From NCBI GenBank assembly GCA_963931055.1, contig OZ006987.1, forward strand, positions 372,001 through 436,000: a stretch of DNA of 64,000 bases, given 5' to 3'. Every line of letters starts with the position of its first letter. The first letter of the stretch is position 1. Shown one piece after another: positions 50,282 to 60,577 of the stretch. The notes beneath the pieces were generated by a model. The model was not told the origin of the DNA. It searched no databases and worked only from the letters and a program-made list of their open reading frames with translations. The DNA is from Coprenecus sp949297365. Lineage in GTDB: Bacteria > Bacteroidota > Bacteroidia > Bacteroidales > UBA932. The position numbers and the translations under genes were made by a program.

Positions 50282-52540
50282 CTAGTAAATGTACTCCACA
50301 TCGGACTTTTTAAAGCGTAGGATACGGGTGTCGCGCGTTCCCGCCCCGTTCTTGTGTAGATAGAATGCATCCATATTGCCGGCGATGTACCATCCTTCCC
50401 CTTTCGGAGAGTACACTCCGAAGAGTATGTTGTTGTAATGATTCGCATGCTGTATACCGTCATCGTTCCACTGGGCTCCGGGGCCGTACCACACTACCGG
50501 CTCATGCTCTGGATAGTCCGGTGAGGACATGGCCGCATAATAGAGATTGGATATTGTCTGGCTTCCTACAGTCACATTGTCCTTCCGTTTCTGTACCCGC
50601 TTGATAATGTCATGGCCTTCCCACGGTGTCTTCAGCCGGTGCGTACCGTTCCACATCATCCATACATAATCCGTTGCATCGAATATACGGTTGAAATCCT
50701 CCATGGATGGCAGTTCGTAACCGTCCGGAGACAGGGAGTCGGCCGGCAGTTTGTTGATATGCGCCGGTACATTCATGCTGAATCCATCCATCACCAGCAC
50801 GCCGTTGTTGTCGACAACCTTCATGCCATGGCCGCTGGCGCCCTGATAAGCCCACTGCCACAGACTGCGGTATTCATCCGCACTGCACACCGCAAGATAA
50901 TCGAACAGACTCAGACCCGCCGCCACTGCAGGATCCTCAGATGAGAGTATCTGATCTTCAAAACTGCGGGAATTGCCCATGGCATTGTATTTACACCACC
51001 ATATCCCGTGAAGCCAGGTGACGGGCAGTCCGTAATTGCGCCGTGTCACAGTATATTCCTCTTCTATCACGCCATTTGATATGACAACTACAGCCGACTG
51101 CCGGCGGCCATTGGCTGTCGGGTCATTGGGTCTCCAGCCGCCTACTATCCGCCAGCGGTTATTGCCTGCGGCATCCAGTCTGACCCACGGGTCCTCTCCT
51201 GACGCAAATCTGACCGACACAGTACTGCCTTCCGGGAGAGTCAGCACCCCAAGCTCATTGTCCACATAACGGCCGAAGTCATAGGCATAGCCTTCTGAGT
51301 CAAAATCCATTTCACCCTCTATATACGCCGGATTGGAAGACAGTTTCAGGACAATACGGTCTTCAGGATAGACCCGCTCCAGTCCTTTGCGGCGGAACTG
51401 CAATACAGTCTCCCCTCCTTGAACACCGGGAGCGTATAGGGCCTTGCTTATCCTGAAACGGTTCATTCCGTCAGTTCCGGAATAAGGAATGGCATCCACA
51501 GAAAGCAGATAACCCTCTGCAGAGACCAGTTCCAGTTCCTCGTCACTGTCCACGGATATGATAAAATCAGATGCAAAATGAGGCAGAACCAATGTCCTGC
51601 CTCCGTCCAACGCCTCAACCCCGTAGGGCAGGCCACTGCCGTGTACATCCACGGCAACGGCCTTGCTTCTGTCCGGTGTCAGCTCCGTGTCACCTCCTGA
51701 GCCCCAGTCCTCGAAGGTAATATCCAGTGTAACATCTATGTTGTCCTTCCGTACGGTAAGGGTATAGACAGTATTTCGGAGAACATCTCCTGAAAGAGTC
51801 TTGGTCAAGGTATAGCTCTTACCGTCCAGCACCGCCTCAACCTTCACTTCTATACCATCATTGGCCTGCTCATAAAGATACATCACCGCCTGAGTATCAG
51901 ATGTTACAGGCTCGTCGAAAGTAACTTTTGCCACATCCCTTGACACATCCGCAGGAGAATACTCTCCGTCCACCGGGAAGACATAGGCAGACTGCGCCAC
52001 ATTGCGGAATTCTATTCCCGTCACGGACGCAACCCCTGCTGTCCTTATCTGAAGGTCAAAACGTGCCACTCCACGGCGGAGAGTTACTGGCAGCTCAGTC
52101 TGCGATGGACTCACACCGTCCAGGCTTACACTGCCGCTGAAAAAATGTGCCGGGCCGTCACGGTTGGCAGCCAGTCCCAGACGCAGCCACTCCTCCTCGG
52201 TAATATTTCCAGACTGCAGCGCAGTAAGGTCTACAAGACCCGCAGTATTAGCCAGCACATACATATTGCCGGAATAGCCGGTCACCTTTATCTCATAAGC
52301 ATTGCCGGAAACGGGTATATTCTCGAATACGGCCGTCATGCGTCCCTTGTCAAATATACAGGCCTGCAGGTCATCGACAGTATTCTCTCCGTCGAGCAAC
52401 AGGCCAGAACCCTCATACCCGGAGACAGCGGCCCTTACTATCCTCTCTCCTCCAGGTACCGGAGAAGGTCTTTCCTCTACGTTACATGCGGATGCCAGCA
52501 TCAGCGACATCATCAGCACAGTTGTCCAATTCTTTTTCAT
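50282..52540 (-). CDS. Mfa2/FimB-like fimbrial lipoprotein, 752 aa
   Basis: Lipoprotein signal with lipobox LASAC (Cys19). The N-terminal ~300 residues follow the Bacteroidales fimbrial anchor/tip pattern (LRRGVARFDLQI, VYTLTVRKDNIDV). The middle has repeated beta-sandwich-like units, and the C-terminal ~230 residues form a domain with GNSRSFEDQI and the very end DVEYIY. Parts closely parallel the 726-aa neighbour (NDPTANGRRQSAVVVIS / NDPTADGRTQEGLLVIS). Last of three lipoprotein genes. Likely surface adhesin or pilus tip. Confidence 0.7.
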   Translation of the reverse strand: MKKNWTTVLMMSLMLASACNVEERPSPVPGGERIVRAAVSGYEGSGLLLDGENTVDDLQACIFDKGRMTAVFENIPVSGNAYEIKVTGYSGNMYVLANTAGLVDLTALQSGNITEEEWLRLGLAANRDGPAHFFSGSVSLDGVSPSQTELPVTLRRGVARFDLQIRTAGVASVTGIEFRNVAQSAYVFPVDGEYSPADVSRDVAKVTFDEPVTSDTQAVMYLYEQANDGIEVKVEAVLDGKSYTLTKTLSGDVLRNTVYTLTVRKDNIDVTLDITFEDWGSGGDTELTPDRSKAVAVDVHGSGLPYGVEALDGGRTLVLPHFASDFIISVDSDEELELVSAEGYLLSVDAIPYSGTDGMNRFRISKALYAPGVQGGETVLQFRRKGLERVYPEDRIVLKLSSNPAYIEGEMDFDSEGYAYDFGRYVDNELGVLTLPEGSTVSVRFASGEDPWVRLDAAGNNRWRIVGGWRPNDPTANGRRQSAVVVISNGVIEEEYTVTRRNYGLPVTWLHGIWWCKYNAMGNSRSFEDQILSSEDPAVAAGLSLFDYLAVCSADEYRSLWQWAYQGASGHGMKVVDNNGVLVMDGFSMNVPAHINKLPADSLSPDGYELPSMEDFNRIFDATDYVWMMWNGTHRLKTPWEGHDIIKRVQKRKDNVTVGSQTISNLYYAAMSSPDYPEHEPVVWYGPGAQWNDDGIQHANHYNNILFGVYSPKGEGWYIAGNMDAFYLHKNGAGTRDTRILRFKKSDVEYIY

Positions 52541-52573
52541 CTTTTTTAAATTTAAATGGTTAGTAAAATGTTT

Positions 52574-54754
52574 TTAATAAATATACTCTACGGGTGTCTT
52601 GACACACCTTATAGCCCTGGTCTTGGTATTGTTGTGCGCCACGAACTTCAGCCAGTTCTGTCCGGGACGGTCGGAGGAGGCATATCCCTCAAGTCCCCAG
52701 CTTCGTCCGCTGCTGCCGTATGTAGCCAGCAGGATGTTCATGCGGGCCACATCTCCGGCCGCGGTACTCCACTGATGGCCAAGACCGAAGAGCACCCAAC
52801 GGTTACCGTCAGACTCAAACTCGTAAAAGGACACCGTTCCGTAATCCTGTCCGAGAAATTCCGCCTGCCGCTCAGCAATGGTGACTGTAATCATCTTTCC
52901 TTTACGGTTGGTGAATGTCCTGGTACCCACCCCGCCGAGATTGTAGTCATCACTCGCCGCCAGATAGGCGAAGTCATCGTAAGACGGTATCTGATAGCCG
53001 TCCGGAGCCATGGCCGCAGGATCCAGCAGACCGAAATCCCCTCCGTAGGCCTTCATGCCCTCGTAATAATATGCGCTTCCATTGTGACTGAGCACGAGAC
53101 CGTCCGGATTGCCGGCCTGATACTGGTCTCCCATCAGTGCAAGCAGGCTGTCGTCCGGCATAGTCTGCAGGAAGCTCATAAGATCATCCTCTACCACATA
53201 CGGCCTGCCGGTAATCTGGTCCTCAAAACTACGCGCATTGCCACGGAGATTGAAGACAGCCCACCACGTTTCACCTATCCTTGCCACCGGCAGTCCCCAG
53301 TTGAGCCGCCTTACCGTATATGCCTCACGGTTGCCGCCGTCTTCATCGGATATGACCAACAGTCCCTCCTGTGTCCGGCCGTCAGCAGTCGGATCATTGG
53401 GCCGCCATCCTCCCAATATCCTATACACACGGCTTCCGTCATCCTCAGCCTGAAGCTCGGCCTTCATCCACGGCGCATCATGCGGAACTTCCACGGTCAC
53501 AATCTTTCCGGCCGGGACACTCACCGTTCCCAACACTCCGTCCACATACCGGCCGAAATCGCAGACTCCACTGCTGTCCAAAGCAAGCATTCCTCCCAAC
53601 TTTATCGGACTTGCCTCTAAAACTATCACGATTCTTCCTATTGACAATTCTCCCTGACGCACATTGAGATACAATCTCTCAGTCTTGCTGCCCGGCTTCC
53701 TGGACACGCTCGTCACCCGTATTCCATCATCCCCAGGCACTACCTCGGCATCCGCAGAAAAGCCCTCTACCGCGATTTCCGCATCCCGCGCCGCAGACAG
53801 CACCAAAGTATACGAGCCTCCTGTATAGGCCACAAAGACACTGTCACCCATGTCATTTACCCTTACGCCACTACCCAGTACCGAATTGTCAACATCCACC
53901 GCTACGGCAGGGACATACTCCGAACCCGAAGACGGTCCCAGACCCCAATTGTCATAGAGCACCAGAGCCGAAAGTCCGGCCCCGTTTCCACTCACCTGCA
54001 CCGTATAGACATTATTGCGTTCCAACACACCGGGCAGAGTGACCCGCAAACGGTGTAGAGCACCTTCCAGTCTGGCCGCCACCTCCACAGCAGCATCAGT
54101 ACACGACTGCTCCGGCACATACGCCAGGACATCTCTCCCGCCTGTGAGCGGAGTCTCCCCATAGTCCCGGACAATCCTCATCTGCCCGGCTGTCTCCGGC
54201 ACTGACACATCCTCCGCACGAGGCATCACATATCCTTCTCCATACAGTCCTGTCACCTCCACAGACAGCACCTCTATCCCGGCTTCGGCAACAGCGACAT
54301 CCATACGTGCCACAGTCCGGCGCATACTCACCGGCAGAGTGCCCGCCACATTGTCACGCAGTTCTAAAGAACCGGTCATCAGCAGGCCCTGCCCGGTCAT
54401 CTCCTCCACAGGAGCCGTGAGTCCCATAAGTTCCTCCTCCGTGACATCCCCGGGGATAAAACCGTCCACAGCCGCCAATGCCGAAGAATTGGCCAGCAGA
54501 TAAAGCCTGCCAGATATCTCTGATGGCTCCAGGATATAAATATTATCTCCGTAACTTTTCTCCAAGGGCAGCACTTCCCGAAGCACTCCGCTTTCAAACC
54601 TGAGCGCAGACACATCATACACATCCTGACCATCTACATCCATCTTGACCGTCAATGCCTCATGCAAATCAGCCTGCGGCCTCTCATCTGACGGCGAGCA
54701 TCCGGAGATAAGCACCGCCATAAGCAATATTGGTCTCAAATACTTTTTCATCAT
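52574..54754 (-). CDS. Mfa2/FimB-like fimbrial lipoprotein, 726 aa (paralogue)
   Basis: Lipobox LISGC near residue 19. Same domain order as the 752-aa neighbour: fimbrial-type N-domain (MRRTVARMDVAVAEAG), beta-sandwich middle, C-terminal domain with GNARSFEDQI and a VEYIY terminus. Identity between the two looks moderate, so an old tandem duplication. Its ATG overlaps the upstream TAA by one base (TAATG), so the two are coupled. No major fimbrillin gene lies in the window. Confidence 0.7.
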   Translation of the reverse strand: MMKKYLRPILLMAVLISGCSPSDERPQADLHEALTVKMDVDGQDVYDVSALRFESGVLREVLPLEKSYGDNIYILEPSEISGRLYLLANSSALAAVDGFIPGDVTEEELMGLTAPVEEMTGQGLLMTGSLELRDNVAGTLPVSMRRTVARMDVAVAEAGIEVLSVEVTGLYGEGYVMPRAEDVSVPETAGQMRIVRDYGETPLTGGRDVLAYVPEQSCTDAAVEVAARLEGALHRLRVTLPGVLERNNVYTVQVSGNGAGLSALVLYDNWGLGPSSGSEYVPAVAVDVDNSVLGSGVRVNDMGDSVFVAYTGGSYTLVLSAARDAEIAVEGFSADAEVVPGDDGIRVTSVSRKPGSKTERLYLNVRQGELSIGRIVIVLEASPIKLGGMLALDSSGVCDFGRYVDGVLGTVSVPAGKIVTVEVPHDAPWMKAELQAEDDGSRVYRILGGWRPNDPTADGRTQEGLLVISDEDGGNREAYTVRRLNWGLPVARIGETWWAVFNLRGNARSFEDQITGRPYVVEDDLMSFLQTMPDDSLLALMGDQYQAGNPDGLVLSHNGSAYYYEGMKAYGGDFGLLDPAAMAPDGYQIPSYDDFAYLAASDDYNLGGVGTRTFTNRKGKMITVTIAERQAEFLGQDYGTVSFYEFESDGNRWVLFGLGHQWSTAAGDVARMNILLATYGSSGRSWGLEGYASSDRPGQNWLKFVAHNNTKTRAIRCVKTPVEYIY

Positions 54755-56616
54755 TACTTGTATATGTTCGGATTGGCCCTGCTGTCAAGCCAATGGGAAG
54801 ACTCGACCGGCATCTCCGAGATGTTATTGACATAAAATCTGTTCATTAGCTCTTGAGCCCACGGTCCGTAAGTAAAGGAACTGTTGTGACTGTAGCCCAT
54901 CACGTGACCAAGCTCGTGAAACATGACCTCACACGCATATTCAGAGGTATAGTGGTCCAGCCAGCCTCCCTGCCATGCGCCGAAAACACTGCCGCCGCCA
55001 AGACCATAGACATAATTTCCAGTGTAGACAAGGCCGACATTGACCGTCCTGTCCTGCCTCATCTGAGAGAGGATTGTCTCTACCGACACCTTGTCGTCCA
55101 CTCCTCCGTTGCCATAAAGACGGTCCTGATTGGCCCACAATATCTCCTCATGCTCCGGCATATCTATCATATAGGTGAAATTGAGAAAGAACGCCACGGC
55201 TTCGCGACAGTGTACCGGTCTGATGCCCATCCAGTTGCCCTGAGGGCCTCCGTCCGGTTTGTCAGGATCGCCACCGTAAAGGTCAAATCGGACATTCCAG
55301 CCGTGCCGTATCTTCTGAAGCTTGCTCCAGTAGGTATCAGATGAGATTATACTGTAGTCAGCCTCAGCCATCTGCTCAGCCGTCAACTGCGGCAGTTCCA
55401 CTATCCTGCCCGACCCGGTACGGTAGAGCAGCGAAGCGGACAGAGCCGGTATCTCACCGTAAAAATCCGCAAAGGCAGGTATGCTGTCAAAATAGGCCAG
55501 GTCCACATATTCGTTCCCCACCGAAGGGATACGCGCCCGTATCAGTACGTCCTTCAGGGGCTTGGGAGAATAAAATCGGACACTCAACAGCCCCTCGCCG
55601 GTCACGGATATCTGCAACGGTCTGGCCGTATTGAAATTACGCAATGTCTTGTCAGTATAGACAGCATGCGGCTCGTCATCCTGAAGGATCCGGCCATGAT
55701 TGCCTGCCGCATATGTCCTGTCTGTGACAAACATAGTCCCGTTTCCGTCATCCGGATGGACCGGCTCAACGGATATCGACGTCACCCGATTGGCCATGAC
55801 GGCCTCCAGCGAAACGGCATATTCCCTCCGGACAGTCTCGCCGGTATATGTGCGCGATACTATTTCCACCATGCCGCCAGAGCCGCCGTCCGGCACAGTC
55901 GGAATCAGGAAAAAGCTTCTGTCCTCCATCAGGTCCAATGTCATATCCGCCCTGTCCGCAGTACCGGCAAAATTTCCGTCAGCCGTTAGTCCTGAATAGA
56001 ATACCGGAGAGCTCAACCCGACCACAGCAGACTTCAATGCACCCTCGAGATACTGATTACGGAAATTGAGAGCCACATCCAAGCGGCCTATTATGCGCTC
56101 CTGAACAATATTCTCCGGCATGTCGGACACTAAGACCATTCCGCCCGGACCGTCCTCCGGCCAGACCGAAAAGGCCGTTGACGAATAAAAATACTCCGAC
56201 CCGACAACTCCTGACTCCGGAAAACTTATCCACGTCTCAGAGGCATTGTCGACAGAAGCGAACCTAACTCCGTCCTTATCCGCATCCCCCTTCACTCCTG
56301 CCACCATAAGACGGTATCCGCCAGGCTGAAGCCCCTCGATATATACGAGAGCAGTGTGCGGCTCATAGCCCACCTTTACATTGCGGACTATAGAACCGAC
56401 GTCATCCGCAACCAGCAGCTCTACCCGATCATAATCTGCCGATGAAGCAGCACGTGTCATGGGCTCACCTCCATCAAAAGCGTAATACTGAAGTCCTGCG
56501 GTGATACGGTCTCCTTCTGTCCCTGTTGAAGGACACGCCGGTCTCTCTTCCAGAGAACAGGAAGCCAGCAGAGTCACAATGACCGGAATAATGATTATAT
56601 TTGTATAATTTTTCAT
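54754..56616 (-). CDS. Lipoprotein with fimbrial-type N-region and C-terminal zinc-protease motif
   Basis: 620 aa from ATG 56616; lipobox VTLLASC. The N-terminal ~300 residues resemble Mfa2/FimB-type lipoproteins (IIGRLDVALNFRN, YAVSLEAVMANRVTSISVEP). The C-terminal ~270 residues end in HELGHVMGYSH at 567-577, the full HExxHxxGxxH zinc-binding motif of metzincin-like peptidases; a Met 17 residues later (QELMN) could be the Met-turn. First gene of the lipoprotein operon. It may cleave fimbrial subunits, host proteins or its own partners. Confidence 0.75.
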   Translation of the reverse strand: MKNYTNIIIIPVIVTLLASCSLEERPACPSTGTEGDRITAGLQYYAFDGGEPMTRAASSADYDRVELLVADDVGSIVRNVKVGYEPHTALVYIEGLQPGGYRLMVAGVKGDADKDGVRFASVDNASETWISFPESGVVGSEYFYSSTAFSVWPEDGPGGMVLVSDMPENIVQERIIGRLDVALNFRNQYLEGALKSAVVGLSSPVFYSGLTADGNFAGTADRADMTLDLMEDRSFFLIPTVPDGGSGGMVEIVSRTYTGETVRREYAVSLEAVMANRVTSISVEPVHPDDGNGTMFVTDRTYAAGNHGRILQDDEPHAVYTDKTLRNFNTARPLQISVTGEGLLSVRFYSPKPLKDVLIRARIPSVGNEYVDLAYFDSIPAFADFYGEIPALSASLLYRTGSGRIVELPQLTAEQMAEADYSIISSDTYWSKLQKIRHGWNVRFDLYGGDPDKPDGGPQGNWMGIRPVHCREAVAFFLNFTYMIDMPEHEEILWANQDRLYGNGGVDDKVSVETILSQMRQDRTVNVGLVYTGNYVYGLGGGSVFGAWQGGWLDHYTSEYACEVMFHELGHVMGYSHNSSFTYGPWAQELMNRFYVNNISEMPVESSHWLDSRANPNIYK

Positions 56617-56624
56617 AACGGGTG

Positions 56625-56632
56625 CAAAAGTA
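56625..56632 (-). promoter_or_regulatory. -7 box for the lipoprotein operon
   Basis: TACTTTTG on the reverse strand, 8 bp before the ATG at 56616, in the 81-bp gap shared with the divergent Crp/Fnr gene. Confidence 0.5.
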
Positions 56633-56697
56633 TTCCGGCCTGCGGCCATTTTCCGTAACAATTGTTACACCCGCTGCGAAACAAACTGAAACTTGAC

Positions 56698-57318
56698 ATG
56701 GATTGCGACATTTACAGCCTCCCGCTATTTTCTGGCGGCAATAAAGAACTCATTGACAGCATCCTGCAGGAGAATCCCGCAAGACACAGGCTGTACGCCA
56801 AAGGGGACATCATCGCCCTTCAGGGCTATGTCTGCAAGCAACTGTACCTGCTGTGCAGCGGGAGCGCGTACGCCAGAATGGTAAGCGAGGAGGGCAGGGA
56901 ATTTACATTGGACACACTGAGCGCCCCTGAAGTGCTGGCCTCGTCATTTATCTTCAGTACAGACGGCATCTTTCCCGTAACCATCATCGCCGCCTCCGAC
57001 TGCAGCATCTGGCTCATCAGCCGGGAAGCCATGCTGCGTATCCTGAAAGCCGACCAGACCGTCATGCAGAACTACCTCAGAGTCATCTCCGACCACAGTA
57101 TGTTCCTGAGCAACCGCCTCGTGGAGTTCGCCCTCCAGACTCTCTCATCGCGCATCGTAAGCTACATTGAGAACAACGGCCCGATATCCAACCTGCAGGA
57201 GACCGCCTTCATCCTCGGCGTCGCCCGCCCGTCCCTCTCCCGCGCCGTCTCCCAGCTCGTCTCCCAGGGCACCCTCCGCAAAACCACCGACGGCTACGTC
57301 CTCACCGCCGCTTCATAA
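56698..57318 (+). CDS. Crp/Fnr-family transcription regulator
   Basis: 206 aa from ATG 56698 (an upstream TTG is less likely). cNMP-binding-like beta-roll ~20-120 (YAKGDIIALQGYVCKQLYLL), dimerisation helix, and HTH FILGVARPSLSRAVSQLVSQ. No Fnr-type cysteine cluster. Divergent from the three-lipoprotein operon with a short common upstream region, so that operon is its most likely target. The gap 57319-57642 that follows shows nothing. Confidence 0.85.
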   Translation: MDCDIYSLPLFSGGNKELIDSILQENPARHRLYAKGDIIALQGYVCKQLYLLCSGSAYARMVSEEGREFTLDTLSAPEVLASSFIFSTDGIFPVTIIAASDCSIWLISREAMLRILKADQTVMQNYLRVISDHSMFLSNRLVEFALQTLSSRIVSYIENNGPISNLQETAFILGVARPSLSRAVSQLVSQGTLRKTTDGYVLTAAS

Positions 57319-57642
57319 AATATACGCACCATCAAGTACCGCCATAAGGCATGCATGTACCATAAAGTGCTCACCCTTCACCGATATCACTGATTTTCAG
57401 GATAATACAAAAATACAACTTGCCCTATACCCTGTTTTTAGAGGCCATAAAGCCGTCCAAAAACCATTACTAACTGACAATCAACAAAATACACAGCCTT
57501 TAGGTGCTTCATGGGAGAAATCCATATCTATGCTAATTTGAACAGCCTTTAAACCGGTGCACCCTGATTAATTGTATGTCTGACTATCAGACACTCTCTT
57601 TTATACACCGCACCGCTGCTTCCAAAAGCCGTCTGCCAGCCG

Positions 57643-59451
57643 CTACCCGATCTCGTCGAGTTCCAGCCAGCGGAGCTCTTTTTCGTCCAGGAGGCGGGTG
57701 ACCTCCCCGATACGGACGGAGTCAGAGGTGAGTTGGTCGGAGGGCAGAGTGCCGGAGCACAGACGGGCCTCGAGAGCCTTCTTCTCCTCCTCCAGGGCCG
57801 CGATGTCCTTCTCCAGCTGCTCCTTCTCCATCTTCTCCTTATAGGACAGCTTAGGTTTCCGCTCTCCTTTCCAAGAATTGGCCGGAGAAGTCACACCTGT
57901 AGCAGACACAGCACCCTTGGCGGCATTTTTGGCCTCGGCCCGACGCTCCTCTTCCCTGTCCTTGAGGTACTGCCTATAGCCGGAATAGCTGCCGACAAAG
58001 TCCTTGACCATACCGCCGCCCTCGAAGATAAAGAGATGGTCGGCCAGCTTGTCCACAAAGAAACGGTCATGAGAGACAATCAGCAGTGAGCCGGTAAAGC
58101 CGGCCAGATACTCCTCCAGGACATTGAGGGTCATCAGGTCCAGGTCATTGGTAGGCTCGTCAAGAATCAGGAAATTGGGACTGCGCATCAGCACGGTCAG
58201 CAGATAAAGCCTGCGCCGTTCCCCTCCGCTGAGCCTTCCGACCCTGTTGCGGTGCATGGACGGCGGAAACATAAAATAGTTAAGAAATGTCATGGCAGAG
58301 ACTTTCTCACCATTGCCGATGGTCACCACATCGGCTATCTCCGACACCGTGTCGATGACGGTCTTCTCATTGTCGAACTTTATGCCTTCCTGACGATAAT
58401 AGCCTATTCGCAGGGTCTCTCCCCTGTCTATGGTGCCTGAAGACGGCTCCAGAGTCCCGGACAGCAGGTCCAGGAATGTACTCTTGCCCACTCCGTTGGG
58501 CCCGACAATGGCAATCTTCTCCCCAGGGGCGAAGTTGTAGGTGAAATTGTCCACTATCGGGACATCTCCCCAGCTGTAGCACAACCCCTTGCAGTTGATT
58601 ATCTTCCTGCCGAGACGGGCCATGCCGGCTTTGATTTCCATCTGACGGTCATCCCTCCGCTGCTCCGCCCTGTCCTTCAGGTCGTAGAATGCGTCCTTGC
58701 GGTATTTGGCCTTGGTTCCCCTGGCACAGGGCATGCGCCGCATCCAGTCCAGCTCGGTCCGAAGCAGGTTGCGGGCCCGGTCGGTGGCGGCGTTGAAATT
58801 CTCGATACGCTCCTGCCGCTTCTGCAGAAAATACTCATAATTGCCGTTGTAGCGGTAGAGTTGCCCGCCGTCCAGTTCCAGAATCTGATTGCATACTCTG
58901 TCGAGAAAATACCGGTCGTGAGTCACCATGAGCAGGGTGCAGCGCGAGCGGGTGAGGTAGTCCTCCAGGAACTCGATGCTGTCCACGTCCAGATGGTTGG
59001 TCGGCTCGTCCAACACCAGGAAATCCGGCTTGCGGATCAGGGCTGCTGCAATGGCCGTGCGCTTCGACTCCCCTCCGCTGAGCGTTCCGGCCTTCCGGGA
59101 AGGGTCGTTCAGATGCAGCTGGGAAAGGATTGCGGCCACTTCGTAGTCCTGCACGTCGTGCGCCTTGTCCCCGGCTCCCTCCAGCACAATGTCCGCTATG
59201 GTCCTGTCCGGAGCATAATGCTGGTCCTGCTCCAGAAAAGCCACGTCAATGTCTTTCAGGAAACGAACCTCTCCTTCCCCGTCCGATGAGTCCTTGCCGG
59301 CTATGATGCTCAGCAGTGAGGTCTTGCCGGTACCGTTGGGAGCGACTAACGCAATCTTGTCCCCCTCGTCTATATGAAACGATATGTGGTCGAACAGCAC
59401 GCGGGGGCCGTAGGATTTGGACACATTGACCACTTCCAGATAACTGCTCAT
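57643..59451 (-). CDS. ABC-F ATPase (Uup-like)
   Basis: 602 aa soluble protein with two ABC domains: Walker A APNGTGKTS and GPNGVGKST; signatures LSGGESKR and LSGGERRR; Walker B LVLDEPTNHLD and LILDEPTNDLD. A linker lies between, and a C-terminal coiled coil (EKEQLEKDIAALEEEKKALE) is typical of Uup, which acts at the ribosome or on branched DNA. Its start overlaps the rfbB stop by 4 bp, an odd partner for sugar-nucleotide genes. Confidence 0.9.
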   Translation of the reverse strand: MSSYLEVVNVSKSYGPRVLFDHISFHIDEGDKIALVAPNGTGKTSLLSIIAGKDSSDGEGEVRFLKDIDVAFLEQDQHYAPDRTIADIVLEGAGDKAHDVQDYEVAAILSQLHLNDPSRKAGTLSGGESKRTAIAAALIRKPDFLVLDEPTNHLDVDSIEFLEDYLTRSRCTLLMVTHDRYFLDRVCNQILELDGGQLYRYNGNYEYFLQKRQERIENFNAATDRARNLLRTELDWMRRMPCARGTKAKYRKDAFYDLKDRAEQRRDDRQMEIKAGMARLGRKIINCKGLCYSWGDVPIVDNFTYNFAPGEKIAIVGPNGVGKSTFLDLLSGTLEPSSGTIDRGETLRIGYYRQEGIKFDNEKTVIDTVSEIADVVTIGNGEKVSAMTFLNYFMFPPSMHRNRVGRLSGGERRRLYLLTVLMRSPNFLILDEPTNDLDLMTLNVLEEYLAGFTGSLLIVSHDRFFVDKLADHLFIFEGGGMVKDFVGSYSGYRQYLKDREEERRAEAKNAAKGAVSATGVTSPANSWKGERKPKLSYKEKMEKEQLEKDIAALEEEKKALEARLCSGTLPSDQLTSDSVRIGEVTRLLDEKELRWLELDEIG

Positions 59452-60575
59452 CCCCGACGGCCTCCGTACATCTCCTCGTAATACTTCTCATATTCCCCGG
59501 ATGTGATGTTGTCCACCCAGGCCTGATTGTCCAGGTACCACCGCACGGTCTTCTCTATGCCCTCCTCGAACTGCAGGCTCGGACTCCAGCCCAACTCGCG
59601 GTGCAGCTTCGTGGCATCTATCGCGTACCGCAAGTCATGGCCGGCACGGTCCGTCACGAAAGTGATGAGACTGTCCGAATAGCCCTCAGGATGTCCCAAC
59701 AGCCGGTCTGTGGTCTTGACAATGACCTTGATAAGGTCGATGTTCTTCCACTCGTTGAACCCGCCGATGTTATACGTATCCGCCACCTTGCCCTCATGGA
59801 AGATAAGGTCGATGGCCCTTGCGTGGTCCTCCACGTACAGCCAGTCCCGCACGTTCTCCCCCCTACCGTATACCGGCAGAGGCCTGCGGTGACGGATATT
59901 GTTGATAAACAGCGGTATCAGCTTCTCCGGAAACTGATACGGGCCGTAGTTGTTGGAGCAGTTGGTCACTATCGACGGCATCCCGTAGGTGTCGTGGAAG
60001 GCCCGCACGAAATGGTCCGAGGAAGCCTTCGACGCGCTGTAGGGGCTGTGGGGGCTGTAGCGGGTGGTCTCGCGGAAGAACTCGTCTCCGTACACCATAT
60101 GGGCACTGATATCGGAGCGCACGCCATCAGGACGGGTCAGCTCCAAAGCCCCGTACACCTCGTCCGTGGAGATATGGTAGAAACGCTTTCCCCCATATCT
60201 CTCCGGAAGTGACTCCCAGTACACTTTGGCGGCCTGCAGGAGCGACAGAGTGCCCATGACGTTGGTACGGGCGAAGGTAAACGGGTCCTTGATGGAACGG
60301 TCCACGTGGCTCTCGGCGGCAAGATGGATGACTCCATCGATACCGTATGTCCGGAAGATGCCGCAGACCGTCTCGAAATCGCAGATGTCGGCACGCACGA
60401 ACACGTAGTTCGGGGCATTCACGATGTCCTTGAGGTTGGCCAGGTTGCCGGCGTACGTCAGCTTGTCCAGATTCACTATGCGGTACTCGGGGTACTTGTT
60501 GACGAACAGGCGAACCACGTGGCTGCCTATGAAACCAGCTCCGCCGGTTATCAGTATATTGCGCTTATAATTCAT
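59448..60575 (-). CDS. rfbB: dTDP-glucose 4,6-dehydratase
   Basis: 375 aa extended SDR enzyme, second step of dTDP-rhamnose synthesis. GGAGFIGSH at 11-19 binds NAD; the active site has YSASKASSDHF (Tyr-x3-Lys), with HISTDEVYGAL preceding. Slightly longer than the usual ~350 aa. Two bp after rfbC. Confidence 0.94.
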   Translation of the reverse strand: MNYKRNILITGGAGFIGSHVVRLFVNKYPEYRIVNLDKLTYAGNLANLKDIVNAPNYVFVRADICDFETVCGIFRTYGIDGVIHLAAESHVDRSIKDPFTFARTNVMGTLSLLQAAKVYWESLPERYGGKRFYHISTDEVYGALELTRPDGVRSDISAHMVYGDEFFRETTRYSPHSPYSASKASSDHFVRAFHDTYGMPSIVTNCSNNYGPYQFPEKLIPLFINNIRHRRPLPVYGRGENVRDWLYVEDHARAIDLIFHEGKVADTYNIGGFNEWKNIDLIKVIVKTTDRLLGHPEGYSDSLITFVTDRAGHDLRYAIDATKLHRELGWSPSLQFEEGIEKTVRWYLDNQAWVDNITSGEYEKYYEEMYGGRRG

Positions 60576-60577
60576 AA

